46,143 bases of DNA from an uncultured Acidimicrobiales bacterium (lineage in GTDB: Bacteria; Actinomycetota; Acidimicrobiia; Acidimicrobiales; UBA10347). Below, in pieces: positions 7,908-17,466 of this stretch. The position numbers were made by a program, and so were the translations under genes. The notes beneath the pieces were generated by a model. It was not told the DNA's origin. It saw nothing but the letters and a program-made list of their open reading frames with translations, and did not search any database. Position 1 is the stretch's first letter; each line of letters opens with the position of its first letter. The stretch is from positions 1 through 46,143 of the forward strand of contig CALLPT010000157.1 in assembly GCA_938015575.1 (NCBI GenBank), in the 5' to 3' direction.

Positions 7908-8654
7908 ATGGGACTTCTCACGGACAAGGTCGCACTGATCACGGGCACGAGCAGCGGTATCGGCTCAGCAATTGCCGAACGATTCGTCGCCGAGGGCGCC
8001 ACGGTCGTGGCCTGGTCGCGACGCGCGACGTCGATCGAGGGAGTCGGCTGGCGCCCGGTCGACGTCGCCGATAGCGCTGCGGTCGACGACGGCGTCGCCT
8101 CGATCTTGGCCGAACACGGTCGTGTCGACATTGTCGTGAACAATGCCGGCGTGCAGCTCGAGAAGTCGATCGCCGATACCACCGACGAGGACTACGACCT
8201 GGTCATGGACGTCAATGTGCGGGGCGTGTTCAACGTTGCTCGAGCTGCGGTTCGAGCGATGGCCGGGGCGGGCGGAGGGGCGATCGTGAACATCGGCTCC
8301 ACCGCCGCGACACACGCCGACCACGGCATGGCCGTCTACAACGCCAGCAAGGGTGCGGTGCATTCGCTGACGCGGGCCATCGCCGTCGACCATGGCGTCG
8401 ACGGGGTGCGCTGTAATGCGATCGCTCCTGGTTGGGTGCTGACGGCGATGGCCGATGCCGCGTTCGAAGCGATGGACGACCCCGCGGGCGCTCGCGATGC
8501 CGCGACTCGGCGACATCCGGTCGGGCGAATGGGCGACCCGAGTGATGTCGCCGGGCTGGCCGCATGGCTCGCGAGCGACCAGGCCGCGTACGCGACCGGG
8601 TCGGTCTTCACGATCGACGGCGGCGCAATGGCACAGAGCGCAGTCAGCGCGTAG
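7908..8654 (+). CDS. SDR family oxidoreductase
   Basis: 248 residues with TGTSSGIGSA, NNAGVQLEKS, and the YNASKGAVH catalytic block with an upstream Ser in NIGSTAA. The C-terminal IDGGAMAQS is typical of FabG/gluconate-5-dehydrogenase-like SDRs. It is one of three SDRs within 6 kb, and it is closer in style to the one at 2581 (both have xxEKTI/xxEKSI after NAG and a QxAYATG or EARYAHG ending). The three are not in one operon. Substrate unknown. Confidence 0.85.
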   Translation: MGLLTDKVALITGTSSGIGSAIAERFVAEGATVVAWSRRATSIEGVGWRPVDVADSAAVDDGVASILAEHGRVDIVVNNAGVQLEKSIADTTDEDYDLVMDVNVRGVFNVARAAVRAMAGAGGGAIVNIGSTAATHADHGMAVYNASKGAVHSLTRAIAVDHGVDGVRCNAIAPGWVLTAMADAAFEAMDDPAGARDAATRRHPVGRMGDPSDVAGLAAWLASDQAAYATGSVFTIDGGAMAQSAVSA

Positions 8655-8662
8655 TCCGCTGG

Positions 8663-9475
8663 CTAGGTATCGGCTCGGCTTCGGTACAACTCGGGGAACA
8701 GCGGATGAATCATGGGTGCGCCGGTCGCCAGCTCATCGTCGAGGCCGTCGAAGGGCGGCGATGTTGTCCACGGGCGCGGGGCATGCACCATGTCGTCGCC
8801 CAAGAAGCGCACGGAAAGAACCCGGCGCCGGCCGGTGCCGGTGACGCCCGGCGCGCCATGCACCGTCAAGAAGTTGAAGAACACCGCATCGCCCGGCTCC
8901 AACGCCCAGGCGAGTTTTGGCCAGCGGTCCGGTTCCGCGTCGAAGTCGGGCAACTCGCGCAGGCTTCCCTCGGGAAACCACCGGGCCTGTTCGTCGAGGA
9001 ACGTACGCGGCAGATACCAGGGGCCGGTGTGCGTGCCCGCGATCAGCTGAAGCGAGGTGTCGAGTGGCACGGGGTCGACGGGCAGCCACATGCTCGCATT
9101 CAGCGAGCCTTCGACGTTGTAGTACGGCTGATCCTGATGCCAAGGCGTGCGTTGTCGGGTGCCGGGCTCCTTGGTCAGCATGTGATCGTGGAAGAGCCGG
9201 ATCGTCGACGAGCCCGTGAGGTGCGCCGCAATCTGCGCGGCCGGGGACTCGCGAACGAACCGTTCCATGGCCGGGATTCGGTGCCAGTTGCAGAAATCTT
9301 CGATGAACGGGGCGTCGTCGTCGGCGCTTGCTCGCTTCGCGAGGGGTGACAGGTCGGCGAGGTTCGCGTCGATCGCCTGCTCAGCCAATCTCATGTCGTC
9401 GGGCCCGAATGCTTGGCGGACACACACCGCGCCGTCGCGTTTCCAATCGCCTTCGATGATCACGATGTCCAGCAT
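8663..9475 (-). CDS. phytanoyl-CoA dioxygenase (PhyH) family Fe(II)/2OG oxygenase
   Basis: 270 residues with the double-stranded beta-helix of PhyH proteins. The metal triad is readable: His and Asp in TPWHQDQPYYN and the distal His in LTVHGAPG, followed by arginines (RRRVLSVRFLG) that would bind the 2-oxoglutarate carboxylate. Such enzymes hydroxylate lipids or small metabolites. The RLFHDHMLTKEPG segment ahead of WHQD is usual for the family. It converges on an SDR (8 bp between stops) and diverges from the heavy-metal protein gene. Substrate unknown. Confidence 0.85.
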   Translation of the reverse strand: MLDIVIIEGDWKRDGAVCVRQAFGPDDMRLAEQAIDANLADLSPLAKRASADDDAPFIEDFCNWHRIPAMERFVRESPAAQIAAHLTGSSTIRLFHDHMLTKEPGTRQRTPWHQDQPYYNVEGSLNASMWLPVDPVPLDTSLQLIAGTHTGPWYLPRTFLDEQARWFPEGSLRELPDFDAEPDRWPKLAWALEPGDAVFFNFLTVHGAPGVTGTGRRRVLSVRFLGDDMVHAPRPWTTSPPFDGLDDELATGAPMIHPLFPELYRSRADT

Positions 9476-9489
9476 GCCCGAGCGACGGA

Positions 9490-9495
9490 TAGCTT
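9490..9495 (+). promoter_or_regulatory. -10 box for the HMA gene
   Basis: TAGCTT, 6 nt before the ATG at 9502. It lies within the 26-bp gap to the divergent PhyH gene. Confidence 0.45.
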
Positions 9496-9501
9496 CGACC
9501 C

Positions 9502-9702
9502 ATGGGTGCCCTCCAACACGTCATCAAGGTCGAAGGCATGAGCTGTGAGCATTGCGTCGCGGCCGTCACTGCCGAAGTCGAAGCGGTCGCCGGTGTCGAG
9601 ACCGTCGTCGTAGATCTCGAAGCCGCGACGGTCACCGTCGACGGCGGCGACATCGCCACGATCCATGCGGCGATTGACGAAGCCGGTTACGACGTGGCCT
9701 AG
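9502..9702 (+). CDS. heavy-metal-associated (CopZ-like) domain protein
   Basis: 66 residues, a single ferredoxin-like HMA domain. The metal loop GMSCEHC near residues 13-19 gives the CxxC pair that carries Cu(I) or Zn(II), and the domain closes with a GYDV-type strand. It would act as a cytoplasmic metallochaperone. No CopA-type P-ATPase or copper repressor lies nearby, so its partner is elsewhere. Its TAG stop overlaps the convergent MFS stop in a shared CTAG (9699-9702). Confidence 0.88.
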   Translation: MGALQHVIKVEGMSCEHCVAAVTAEVEAVAGVETVVVDLEAATVTVDGGDIATIHAAIDEAGYDVA

Positions 9703-10859
9703 CGGGCTCGCTTCGGGCCGAGCGGTTCGGACGATCCGCGTCCTGGACCTAGCCCGATCGCGACCAACACGAGCGGCACCAGGCCGAGGGCGGCCGCGAG
9801 TAGGAACGCGGCGTTGACGTGGCGTTCGATCACCGGCACGAGCAGAAGCGGTCCGAGCGCGTGTCCGAGGAACCGGAACGAGAGCAAGAAGCTCAGCGCG
9901 CCACCTCGGTTCTCGGGCATGAGGCTGGCGCCGAGCGCCTGGAAGACAATCACGGTCAGCACCGTGAGCGCGCTGACGACCGCCCAGATCAATGCGAGCG
10001 ACACGGCACCGGTCGCAAAACTCAGGCAGGCGACGGACACGCTCGCCAACGCAATCGCCGTCAGCCCGACCCGTCTGGGTCCGTGGCGGTCCAGGACCCG
10101 ACCCCAGGCGGGCCCCAACAGCAGTGACGTCATGCTGCCGGCGAACAAGACGATCCCGGCCACGGTGCCGGAAAGTTCCAGAACGTCTCTCGCGGCGAGC
10201 CCCACCAGGACCCCAATACCGATCGGTCCGGTCGCCAAAAACAGAAAGGCCACACCGAGCAGCAACATCTGTTTGGTCAGCAGCGGGCGCAGCCGGGGCA
10301 TCGCGTCGGCGTCGGTGCGGGGTTCGCCAGGGGGAGGTGCGAGTGCGAGCAGGCCGGCGATGACGGCGGTGCCCACGAACGCCAGCTTCCAGTCCGTGTC
10401 GGCGGCGATGCCACCGAGTACCGGCCCAAGTCCTCCGCCGAGCGCCTGGAAACTCGAGTAGATCCCGACCTCGCGCCCGAGACGGTCGGCAGGTACCAAC
10501 TCGGCCAGGCCGGCAACGAGCAGTGGGGTGATGAACGCATTGCCGATCCCGGCCAGAGCGCGGGCGGCGATGAACAAGGTCAGGTTCGGGGCGAGAGCGG
10601 CCAACAGGCTTGCTGCCGCATACAGCAGGTAGGTGGCCCGCACGGTCCGCCGCCGCCCGAGCCGTTCACCAATCGTGCCGGAGAAAAGCAAGAAGACCGC
10701 GAACGGAATCAGATAGAGGCTGTACGCGAGCGAAACCTGGCTGGTGGTTGCGTCGAACTCGGTTCGCAACTCGGGGTACATCGGGATGATGACAATCGTG
10801 CCGAACGGCCCCATGAAGCCGCCGACATACAGCGGCAAGCGCTCGATGAATCCACGCAC
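9699..10859 (-). CDS. MFS transporter (drug/metabolite exporter-like)
   Basis: About 386 residues and roughly 12 membrane helices. The MFS signature between helices 2 and 3 reads GTIGERLGRRRTV, and a second copy (GRVLDRHGPRRVG) follows the central loop. Start: the frame is open to 10991, but that overlaps the divergent nitroreductase gene. The GTG at 10859 just before the first hydrophobic segment is preferred, with low certainty. The protein is probably a proton-driven exporter of the DHA1 type. The substrate is not evident from neighbours. Confidence 0.78.
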   Translation of the reverse strand: MRGFIERLPLYVGGFMGPFGTIVIIPMYPELRTEFDATTSQVSLAYSLYLIPFAVFLLFSGTIGERLGRRRTVRATYLLYAAASLLAALAPNLTLFIAARALAGIGNAFITPLLVAGLAELVPADRLGREVGIYSSFQALGGGLGPVLGGIAADTDWKLAFVGTAVIAGLLALAPPPGEPRTDADAMPRLRPLLTKQMLLLGVAFLFLATGPIGIGVLVGLAARDVLELSGTVAGIVLFAGSMTSLLLGPAWGRVLDRHGPRRVGLTAIALASVSVACLSFATGAVSLALIWAVVSALTVLTVIVFQALGASLMPENRGGALSFLLSFRFLGHALGPLLLVPVIERHVNAAFLLAAALGLVPLVLVAIGLGPGRGSSEPLGPKRAR

Positions 10860-10934
10860 GCTCGTCGTCGACCTCCCCGACGGAGCGTAGGCGGTCGCAG
10901 GTGAGGACTTGGAAGTCGGCGTTAACCGTTCACC

Positions 10935-10940
10935 TAGGAT
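10935..10940 (+). promoter_or_regulatory. -10 box for the nitroreductase-SRPBCC fusion
   Basis: TAGGAT, 6 nt before the ATG at 10947. Confidence 0.45.
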
Positions 10941-10946
10941 CGCTCC

Positions 10947-12143
10947 ATGGGGATGAACATCGATGAGATCGACGTTGCGTCGATCGACCACGTGCTGACG
11001 ACAACGAGGGCGGTGCGTCGTCGCCTCGACCTAGAGCGGCCGGTCGACAACGAGCTCCTGTACGACTGTATCGACATCGCCGAACAGGCGCCTTCGGGCG
11101 GAAACCAGGGGAGTCGACGTTGGGTGATCGTCCGTGACCCACGGGTCAAGGAGCAGATGGCCGAGCTGTACATGGAGACCGGCGGCCAGTTCATGATCGG
11201 GGCGCGAGACAAGATCGCGGGCACCGGTCATCCCCAAGAGCGGGTCATGGAGTCGGCCGCCTATCTCGCCGAGCACCTGGCCGAGGTCCCCGCGATCATC
11301 GTGCCCACGATCATCGGCGTGCACGACGGCAGCGGCAGGCCCGGCCTGTTTGACTCGGTCGTGCAGTCCGTCTGGAGCCTCTGCGTCGCGCTACGTGCCC
11401 GCGGCCTCGGCACTGCGTGGACGACCGCGATTCTCGGCAAGCGCGAGGAGCTTCGCGACGTGCTCGGTGTTCCCAAAGGCAACACGCAAATCGCGATGAT
11501 CCCAGTGGCGTGGTTCACGGGCGACGACTTCCGCCGCGCCCCGCGGTATCCGGCCCGCGAGATCACGGGCATCGACCGTTACGGCCATCAGTGGGAGCGC
11601 GGCCCGAGCGACCCGCCCTCGCTCGCCGATGGGCCCATGACGACGGTCGAGGTCGACATCAAGGCGCCGACCTCGGTCGTGTGGGACCGGGTGAGCGACA
11701 TCAATCTCAGTGAGCCGTACAGCGAAGAGTTCATGGGCGCCCGATGGGACGACGGCGTCGACGGCCCGGCCCTCGGAGCCAAGTTCATCGGGTCGAACAA
11801 GCACGACGCCATTGGCGAATGGGACGTCCCGTGTTTCGTCGATCGCTATGTCGAAGGTAAAGAGTTCGGCTGGTGCACCAGTGACCCGGACAATCCCGGC
11901 GCCCGGTGGTGGTTCGACATCGCCTCGATCGCGGGAGCAACGCGGGTGCGTTTTTCGGTCGCGCTCGGACCCGGGCCTTCGGGGATCAGCGCCGCCATCG
12001 AAGCGATGCCCGACAAGGAGCCTCGGATCCTGTTCCGTCGCATCGGCGAGCACCGGGCAAACATGCAGCGGGTGATCGATGGCTTGGCTGCCGAATTGGC
12101 AAAGCCGGCCGAGGATAAGCCAAACGTCATCTTCGGCGATTGA
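10947..12143 (+). CDS. nitroreductase-SRPBCC fusion protein
   Basis: 398 residues in two parts. Residues about 12-210 are an FMN-dependent nitroreductase: TTTRAVRRRLD near the start, QAPSGGNQGSRRWVIVRD, and RARGLGTAWTT, ending with IPVAWFTGDDFRRAPR. Residues about 230-385 are an SRPBCC domain beginning MTTVEVDIKAPTSVVWDRVSDI with a closing helix (RIGEHRANMQRVIDGLAAEL). A ligand-binding cavity fused to a flavin reductase suggests that the second domain delivers or senses the hydrophobic substrate of the first. A separate SRPBCC relative lies at 4973. There is no frameshift between the halves, so the fusion looks real. Confidence 0.85.
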   Translation: MGMNIDEIDVASIDHVLTTTRAVRRRLDLERPVDNELLYDCIDIAEQAPSGGNQGSRRWVIVRDPRVKEQMAELYMETGGQFMIGARDKIAGTGHPQERVMESAAYLAEHLAEVPAIIVPTIIGVHDGSGRPGLFDSVVQSVWSLCVALRARGLGTAWTTAILGKREELRDVLGVPKGNTQIAMIPVAWFTGDDFRRAPRYPAREITGIDRYGHQWERGPSDPPSLADGPMTTVEVDIKAPTSVVWDRVSDINLSEPYSEEFMGARWDDGVDGPALGAKFIGSNKHDAIGEWDVPCFVDRYVEGKEFGWCTSDPDNPGARWWFDIASIAGATRVRFSVALGPGPSGISAAIEAMPDKEPRILFRRIGEHRANMQRVIDGLAAELAKPAEDKPNVIFGD

Positions 12144-12163
12144 CACGTTGCCGCAAAGTGCCG

Positions 12164-13297
12164 TCAGTCAGGCGTCGCGAACTCTCGTCGCAGGGCGTCG
12201 CTGTGTTCGCCGACCGAGGGCGCGGTCCGGGTCGGCGTTTGTCGATCCGAGCGAACCGGGTGAGCGGGAAGCCGGAACTCGATGCCACTCGAACTGATGC
12301 CCTGGCGCGTGCGCAGCGCCGCATGCTCGGCGAGTTCGTCGAGCGAGTTGATGGCTCCCCAGGCAATGGCGGCATCGTCGAGGCGGGCGCGAAAGGTAGC
12401 GGCGTCGAGCCCGCCGACGATCGCTGACATGTCGGGTTCCAACTCGGATCGGTTTGCGACCCGCTGTTCGTTCGACGTGTACCGCGGGTCGGTAGCCATT
12501 GGTTCAGCGTGCAGCACATCGCGGCACAGTCGCACCCATTCGCGTTCATTCTGAATCGAGATCAGGGTGAGGGATCCGTCGCTGGTGGCGTAGGCCCCGT
12601 AGGGTGCGATCGTGGGGTGGCGGAGCCCGACTCGCTTGGGGGCCATGCCCGCGGCGTGCTGCAGGAACGGCACCGTCATCCACTCGGCAGCGACGTCGAA
12701 GAGCGACACGCCGAGCGCCGCGCCCTGGCCGGTCACCGATCGCCCCACCAAGGCTTCGAGCACGGCGGCATAGGCCGTCACGCCGGTGCCGACATCGCAG
12801 ATCGAGACGCCGATACGGCCGAGTTCATCGGGCGAGCCGGACACAGCGATGAGCCCGCTCTCGGCCTGGACCAACAGATCGTACGCCCGCTTCTTGGCCA
12901 CGGCCGGCGAGTCGCCGTAGCCCGAGATGTCCACGGTGATCAGTCGGTCGTTGGCTTGGCGCAAGGCCGAGGCTCCGAAGCCGAGACGGTCGAGGGCGCC
13001 CGGCGCCAGGTTCTGGACGAACACGTCGGCGGCCGCGATCATGCGGTGCAGCAACTCGGCATCCCCAGAGTCCTTGATGTCGAGCACGATCGACTCTTTG
13101 CCCAGATTCGCCCAGCCGAAGTAGGAGCTGTCGCCTCCGGCGGCGCTGTCGTAGCCGCGTGCGAAATCGCCCGAGGCACGCTCGATCTTGATGACCCGTG
13201 CGCCCGCGTCGACCAGACGAGCCGTGCAGACGGGCGCCGCAACCGCCTGCTCGACCGAGACCACGGTGATGCCATCGAGCGGTAGCCGTTCGCTCAT
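12164..13297 (-). CDS. CaiB/BaiF family (class III) CoA transferase
   Basis: 377 residues from the ATG at 13297, which overlaps the crotonase stop (ATGA). The N-terminus LDGITVVSVEQAVAAPVCTARLVDAGARVIKIER and the GDFARGYD segment are classic for class III CoA transferases. The catalytic aspartate is probably in SICDVGTG. They move CoA between acyl-CoA donors and carboxylic acid acceptors. Coupling to a crotonase-fold gene recalls the caiB/caiD arrangement of carnitine metabolism, but formyl-CoA, succinyl-CoA or other acceptors are equally possible. Confidence 0.88.
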   Translation of the reverse strand: MSERLPLDGITVVSVEQAVAAPVCTARLVDAGARVIKIERASGDFARGYDSAAGGDSSYFGWANLGKESIVLDIKDSGDAELLHRMIAAADVFVQNLAPGALDRLGFGASALRQANDRLITVDISGYGDSPAVAKKRAYDLLVQAESGLIAVSGSPDELGRIGVSICDVGTGVTAYAAVLEALVGRSVTGQGAALGVSLFDVAAEWMTVPFLQHAAGMAPKRVGLRHPTIAPYGAYATSDGSLTLISIQNEREWVRLCRDVLHAEPMATDPRYTSNEQRVANRSELEPDMSAIVGGLDAATFRARLDDAAIAWGAINSLDELAEHAALRTRQGISSSGIEFRLPAHPVRSDRQTPTRTAPSVGEHSDALRREFATPD

Positions 13298-14172
13298 GGT
13301 TGATCGGTTCCGCGGGGCCGCTGCGAGTAGTCCTGCCATGGTCCATCGCGCTCGGCAACGACAGGTCGCAGACCATGCTCGGCGATCTGTTCCTCCCAGC
13401 GATAGGCCTCTTCGGTGTGACGGGTGACGCCGTCAAAGAAGGTGCCGAGCATCTGGCTGGTTCGCAGACCCATGTTCTCGAACGCCTGGTTGATGAGCAT
13501 CTTGTTGAGCGCAAGCTGGTTCGCCGGGATCGTCGCCATACGCCGTGCTTCGGCCTCGATTGCCTCGCCGATGTCCTCGGGATCGTGCACATAGGAGACC
13601 AGTCCGATCCGGTGCGCGGTGGCGGCGTCGATCGCTCGCCCCGTCAGCAGGAACTGTTTGGCGTGTTCGAGCCCCAATCGGTAGACCCACAGCATGGTGG
13701 TTGGTGTGCCGTAGATGCGGCTGGGGGCGTAGCCGATGTGGGCGTCGCTGGCCATGAAGAGCAGGTCGCAGCAGAGCACGAGGTCGGTTGCTCCGCCGAC
13801 GGCCCAGCCCGTGACCTCGCCGAGCACAGGTTTGGGGCACTCCCAAATCTTCATGAACCGACGAACGTTGTTGCCCATGAACTGGTAGTCGCGCACCGGG
13901 TCCCACGCTCCTTCACGTGGCTTTGGTCCGCGAGCTCCGTACGGGGTTGACCACAACGGTGCGTCGGCGCCGGGGCTCAGGTCGTAGCCGGCCGTAAGGG
14001 TCCCGTTGGCGCCCCGGAGCACGATCGCTGCGACGTCGGGTGACTTGGTCGCTGCGTCGATGCCATCGGCAACACCCTGGATCACGTCGTCGTTCAGGGT
14101 GTTGCGCTTCTCGGGGCGGTTGAGCGTGATGACGGCGATCCCGTCACGTTCCTCGTAGAGAACAGAGTCCAT
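13294..14172 (-). CDS. enoyl-CoA hydratase/isomerase (crotonase) family protein
   Basis: 292 residues. The two oxyanion-hole strands are clear: LRGANGTLTAGYDLS and GWAVGGATDLVL. The positions that hold the two catalytic glutamates in hydratases appear changed: the usual PEI.LG is APSRIYG here, and the AxE of the next helix is AKQFLLTG. Water addition by the textbook route is therefore unlikely; isomerase, thioesterase, dehalogenase or decarboxylase chemistry is possible. An insert of about 25 residues (PLWSTPYGARGPKPREGAWD) follows the first oxyanion strand. It is first in a two-gene unit with the CoA transferase. Confidence 0.85.
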   Translation of the reverse strand: MDSVLYEERDGIAVITLNRPEKRNTLNDDVIQGVADGIDAATKSPDVAAIVLRGANGTLTAGYDLSPGADAPLWSTPYGARGPKPREGAWDPVRDYQFMGNNVRRFMKIWECPKPVLGEVTGWAVGGATDLVLCCDLLFMASDAHIGYAPSRIYGTPTTMLWVYRLGLEHAKQFLLTGRAIDAATAHRIGLVSYVHDPEDIGEAIEAEARRMATIPANQLALNKMLINQAFENMGLRTSQMLGTFFDGVTRHTEEAYRWEEQIAEHGLRPVVAERDGPWQDYSQRPRGTDQP

Positions 14173-14179
14173 GGGCGGG

Positions 14180-14185
14180 AGCCTA
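14180..14185 (-). promoter_or_regulatory. -10 box for the crotonase/CoA-transferase unit
   Basis: TAGGCT on the minus strand, 7 nt before the ATG at 14172. Confidence 0.45.
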
Positions 14186-14235
14186 TGTGCCAGCGATCGG
14201 CCGTCTGGAACGGAGCCGTTGCTGTCGCGCTCGGT

Positions 14236-14760
14236 TCATGCGCCCGTGCGCTTCGCGTGTGCATCGGCGGCGAGCCGCACCGCATAGCCGAGGGCAATGA
14301 CGCCGAATGGCAACACGATCGTCTGCCACGTGGCGCGTGTGGCGACGAACCAAGCAACCGCGAACAAGCAGGCGCCGACCGCGCACACGATCGGCGCGCT
14401 GATCGCCGCCTCGACCCAGATCCGACGGTCGATGAGGGGTGCCCGGCGCAGGGTGATTGACAGGTCGACGAGCACCAGCGCGAGAAACAAGGAACATCCG
14501 GCCGCCAAGAGCATCCCAGCCCCCGGCTGGGCGAGGCCCGCGACAACACCGAAGAGCAGTGCGCCCGCACCAGATGTCACGGTGGATCCAACGATGCCGC
14601 CGACACCGATGACCACCGCTCCCACGAGCATGCCACCGAGCACGCTGTCGACATCGCTCACCCCGGCGACGAGGAAACCCATCGCGCCGACGACGACAAC
14701 GGCAGCGGCGAGGCAAAGCGTCGCCGACCGAAACAATCGGTCGAGGTGCCAGGTCAGCAT
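14236..14760 (-). CDS. multi-pass membrane protein at the end of the MoxR operon
   Basis: 174 residues from the ATG at 14760, which shares one base with the DUF58 stop (TGATG). Five or six hydrophobic segments span nearly the whole length (for example LCLAAAVVVVGAMGFLVAG, then GGMLVGAVVIGVGGIVG). I recognise no family. It has short basic ends and no large soluble domain. Its fixed place behind DUF58 suggests a membrane partner of the MoxR complex, but no function can be given. Confidence 0.75.
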   Translation of the reverse strand: MLTWHLDRLFRSATLCLAAAVVVVGAMGFLVAGVSDVDSVLGGMLVGAVVIGVGGIVGSTVTSGAGALLFGVVAGLAQPGAGMLLAAGCSLFLALVLVDLSITLRRAPLIDRRIWVEAAISAPIVCAVGACLFAVAWFVATRATWQTIVLPFGVIALGYAVRLAADAHAKRTGA

Positions 14761-16121
14761 CAGCTCGCCACCCTTCGCATCGATTGGCGCAACCGCCGCA
14801 CGGCGGCGATCACGGCCGTGACGGGTTCGTCTGGCGACCAAGGCACCATCACGACGCCTCGTGCCCGAAGCGATTGCACGCCGACGGCTTGTTCGGCGCT
14901 GGCCAGGCGGCGGGCGAGTGTGGTCGTGCGTCCCTCGAACGCGAACGGGAGTCGGCTCGCCGGCGCTTCTTCGACCTGGGGGGCGAGTACGGCGACCGCA
15001 TTGCCTCGGCTGCGAAGCTCGGCGATGAGCGAGACCATGAGTGGGTCGCGCAGCGGGCTGACCGCGACGACGATGGTTTCGCGGCTGATGTTGTGGACTG
15101 CAGGAGGTCGGTACATGCGCAAGCTCGCGTCTGGCGCATTGCTTACGGCAATCAGTTCGTCGGCGATGCGATACAGCTGATTGCGTCCGAGTCGAGGAGG
15201 AAGCCAGCGAACGGTGTGGCCAACGACGAGGAGCCCGACCGGGTCGTGATTCGCGAGGTGGCCGCGGGCGAGCGCCATCGCGGCCGCGACCGAGCGCCGT
15301 TGTGTCGCAGATCGCGAGTCGCTCTCGCCGTCGTGGGCATCGACGATGACTACGACGGTCGCCGACCGGTCAGGATGCCGCAGCGTCACCCATGGCTCGC
15401 GGCGCCGGTTGGTGATGCGCCAGTTGATGTCTCGCATCGAGTCGCCCGGCAAATACGGCCGAATGTCGGCGATCTCGAGCCCTTGCCCCCGGTCGTTGCT
15501 GAGGTGGCTGCCGACGACGCGGCGGAAGCGGTCGGCTTCGAGCGAGGCTTGTAGACGATCCTCGGGCAGACCCACGCGCATCGACACGCCGGTGCTGCGG
15601 GCAATCGAACCACCGAAGAGCCCCAAGCGATCGGTGACCCGCACCCGTATCCGATCGACGGTCCCTACGCCCCATTCGTCGGCCGAGACCGGAAACGACA
15701 AGTGGCGCGTGGTCCCCGCAGCGACCGAGGTGACGGCCCGAAGCGTGTTGCGGGCTGCGATTCGTTCGCCGAGTTCGAGCTCGATCTCGATCCGTTCGAG
15801 TCCCTCGCTGCCCCCGTCGATTTCGACGAGGATGTTGAAATCGTCGCCCTCGACGAGATGAGGAGCGTCGATGCCGATGCGAACCTCGCCGATCACGGGT
15901 TTCCAGCGCGCGAACCCGACCGCAAGCGCGGCGAGCATCGGTGCGACCAGACCGAGCAGCTCTGGCTTCCGGGCACCCATCGCCGCGACGCACGCCGCGA
16001 TCGTGAGTCCGAACAACACGTCGAAAAGCGGCGTGCGCCCGCGCAGTTCGCGGTTGCCGGTGAGGCTGATGGTCTTGGCGTCGATCAGTTCCGGCGGGCG
16101 TTCAGGCACGGGTGCAGCCAT
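14760..16121 (-). CDS. DUF58 domain protein (MoxR-associated, VWA-like)
   Basis: 453 residues from the ATG at 16121. Two N-terminal membrane helices (about residues 30-70) are followed by a beta-rich region. The DUF58 hallmark IRPYLPGDSMRDINWRI then leads into a von Willebrand A-like domain whose first strand reads VVVIVDAHDGES. The usual MIDAS DxSxS is altered to DAHDGES. DUF58 proteins work with MoxR AAA+ ATPases, probably in assembling or activating membrane or secreted complexes. The gene starts 5 bp after the moxR stop. Confidence 0.87.
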   Translation of the reverse strand: MAAPVPERPPELIDAKTISLTGNRELRGRTPLFDVLFGLTIAACVAAMGARKPELLGLVAPMLAALAVGFARWKPVIGEVRIGIDAPHLVEGDDFNILVEIDGGSEGLERIEIELELGERIAARNTLRAVTSVAAGTTRHLSFPVSADEWGVGTVDRIRVRVTDRLGLFGGSIARSTGVSMRVGLPEDRLQASLEADRFRRVVGSHLSNDRGQGLEIADIRPYLPGDSMRDINWRITNRRREPWVTLRHPDRSATVVVIVDAHDGESDSRSATQRRSVAAAMALARGHLANHDPVGLLVVGHTVRWLPPRLGRNQLYRIADELIAVSNAPDASLRMYRPPAVHNISRETIVVAVSPLRDPLMVSLIAELRSRGNAVAVLAPQVEEAPASRLPFAFEGRTTTLARRLASAEQAVGVQSLRARGVVMVPWSPDEPVTAVIAAVRRLRQSMRRVAS

Positions 16122-16126
16122 GTTGG

Positions 16127-17097
<971 letters not shown>

Positions 17098-17101
<4 letters not shown>

Positions 17102-17466
17102 GTGGAGTCTCCCGCAAGGGTTTCGAGGTGCTGTTCGAGTGCGGTGAGTCGCGAATCGACCCAGCCGGCATCGTGTTCGGTCGGTGGTTCCGGATCAGGG
17201 GTGAGCTCGGCGGCCCGTTCCAGGCGCGCGACTTCGGCGACCAGATCGGGCCAACGGGTCGACTGTTCCCGAGCGCTGATGAGCGAGGTCTGCCAACGAC
17301 GTTCGTGGGCATCGAGTCGCCGGGTGCGTTGCCATTCCCACGTGAGCACGCCCCAGCGGCCGCGGCTGGCCGTGTCGGTCGGTGTCACCTGAGAGATCGA
17401 GCTCATCGACGATCCGATGAGCGCCATGGCGCCGAATGCGGCCAAGCAAAGCAAGAGGACGATCAT
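17098..17466 (-). CDS. small membrane-anchored helical protein of the MoxR operon
   Basis: 122 residues from the ATG at 17466 (ATGA overlap with the DUF4129 gene). One N-terminal membrane helix (MIVLLLCLAAFGAMALIGSSM) could also be an uncleaved signal. A charged, mostly helical region follows, with HERRWQTSLISAREQSTRW and a C-terminal LTALEQHLETL segment likely to form a coiled coil. No family is recognised. Position between DUF4129 and MoxR and overlap on both sides argue strongly that it is a real gene. Confidence 0.78.
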
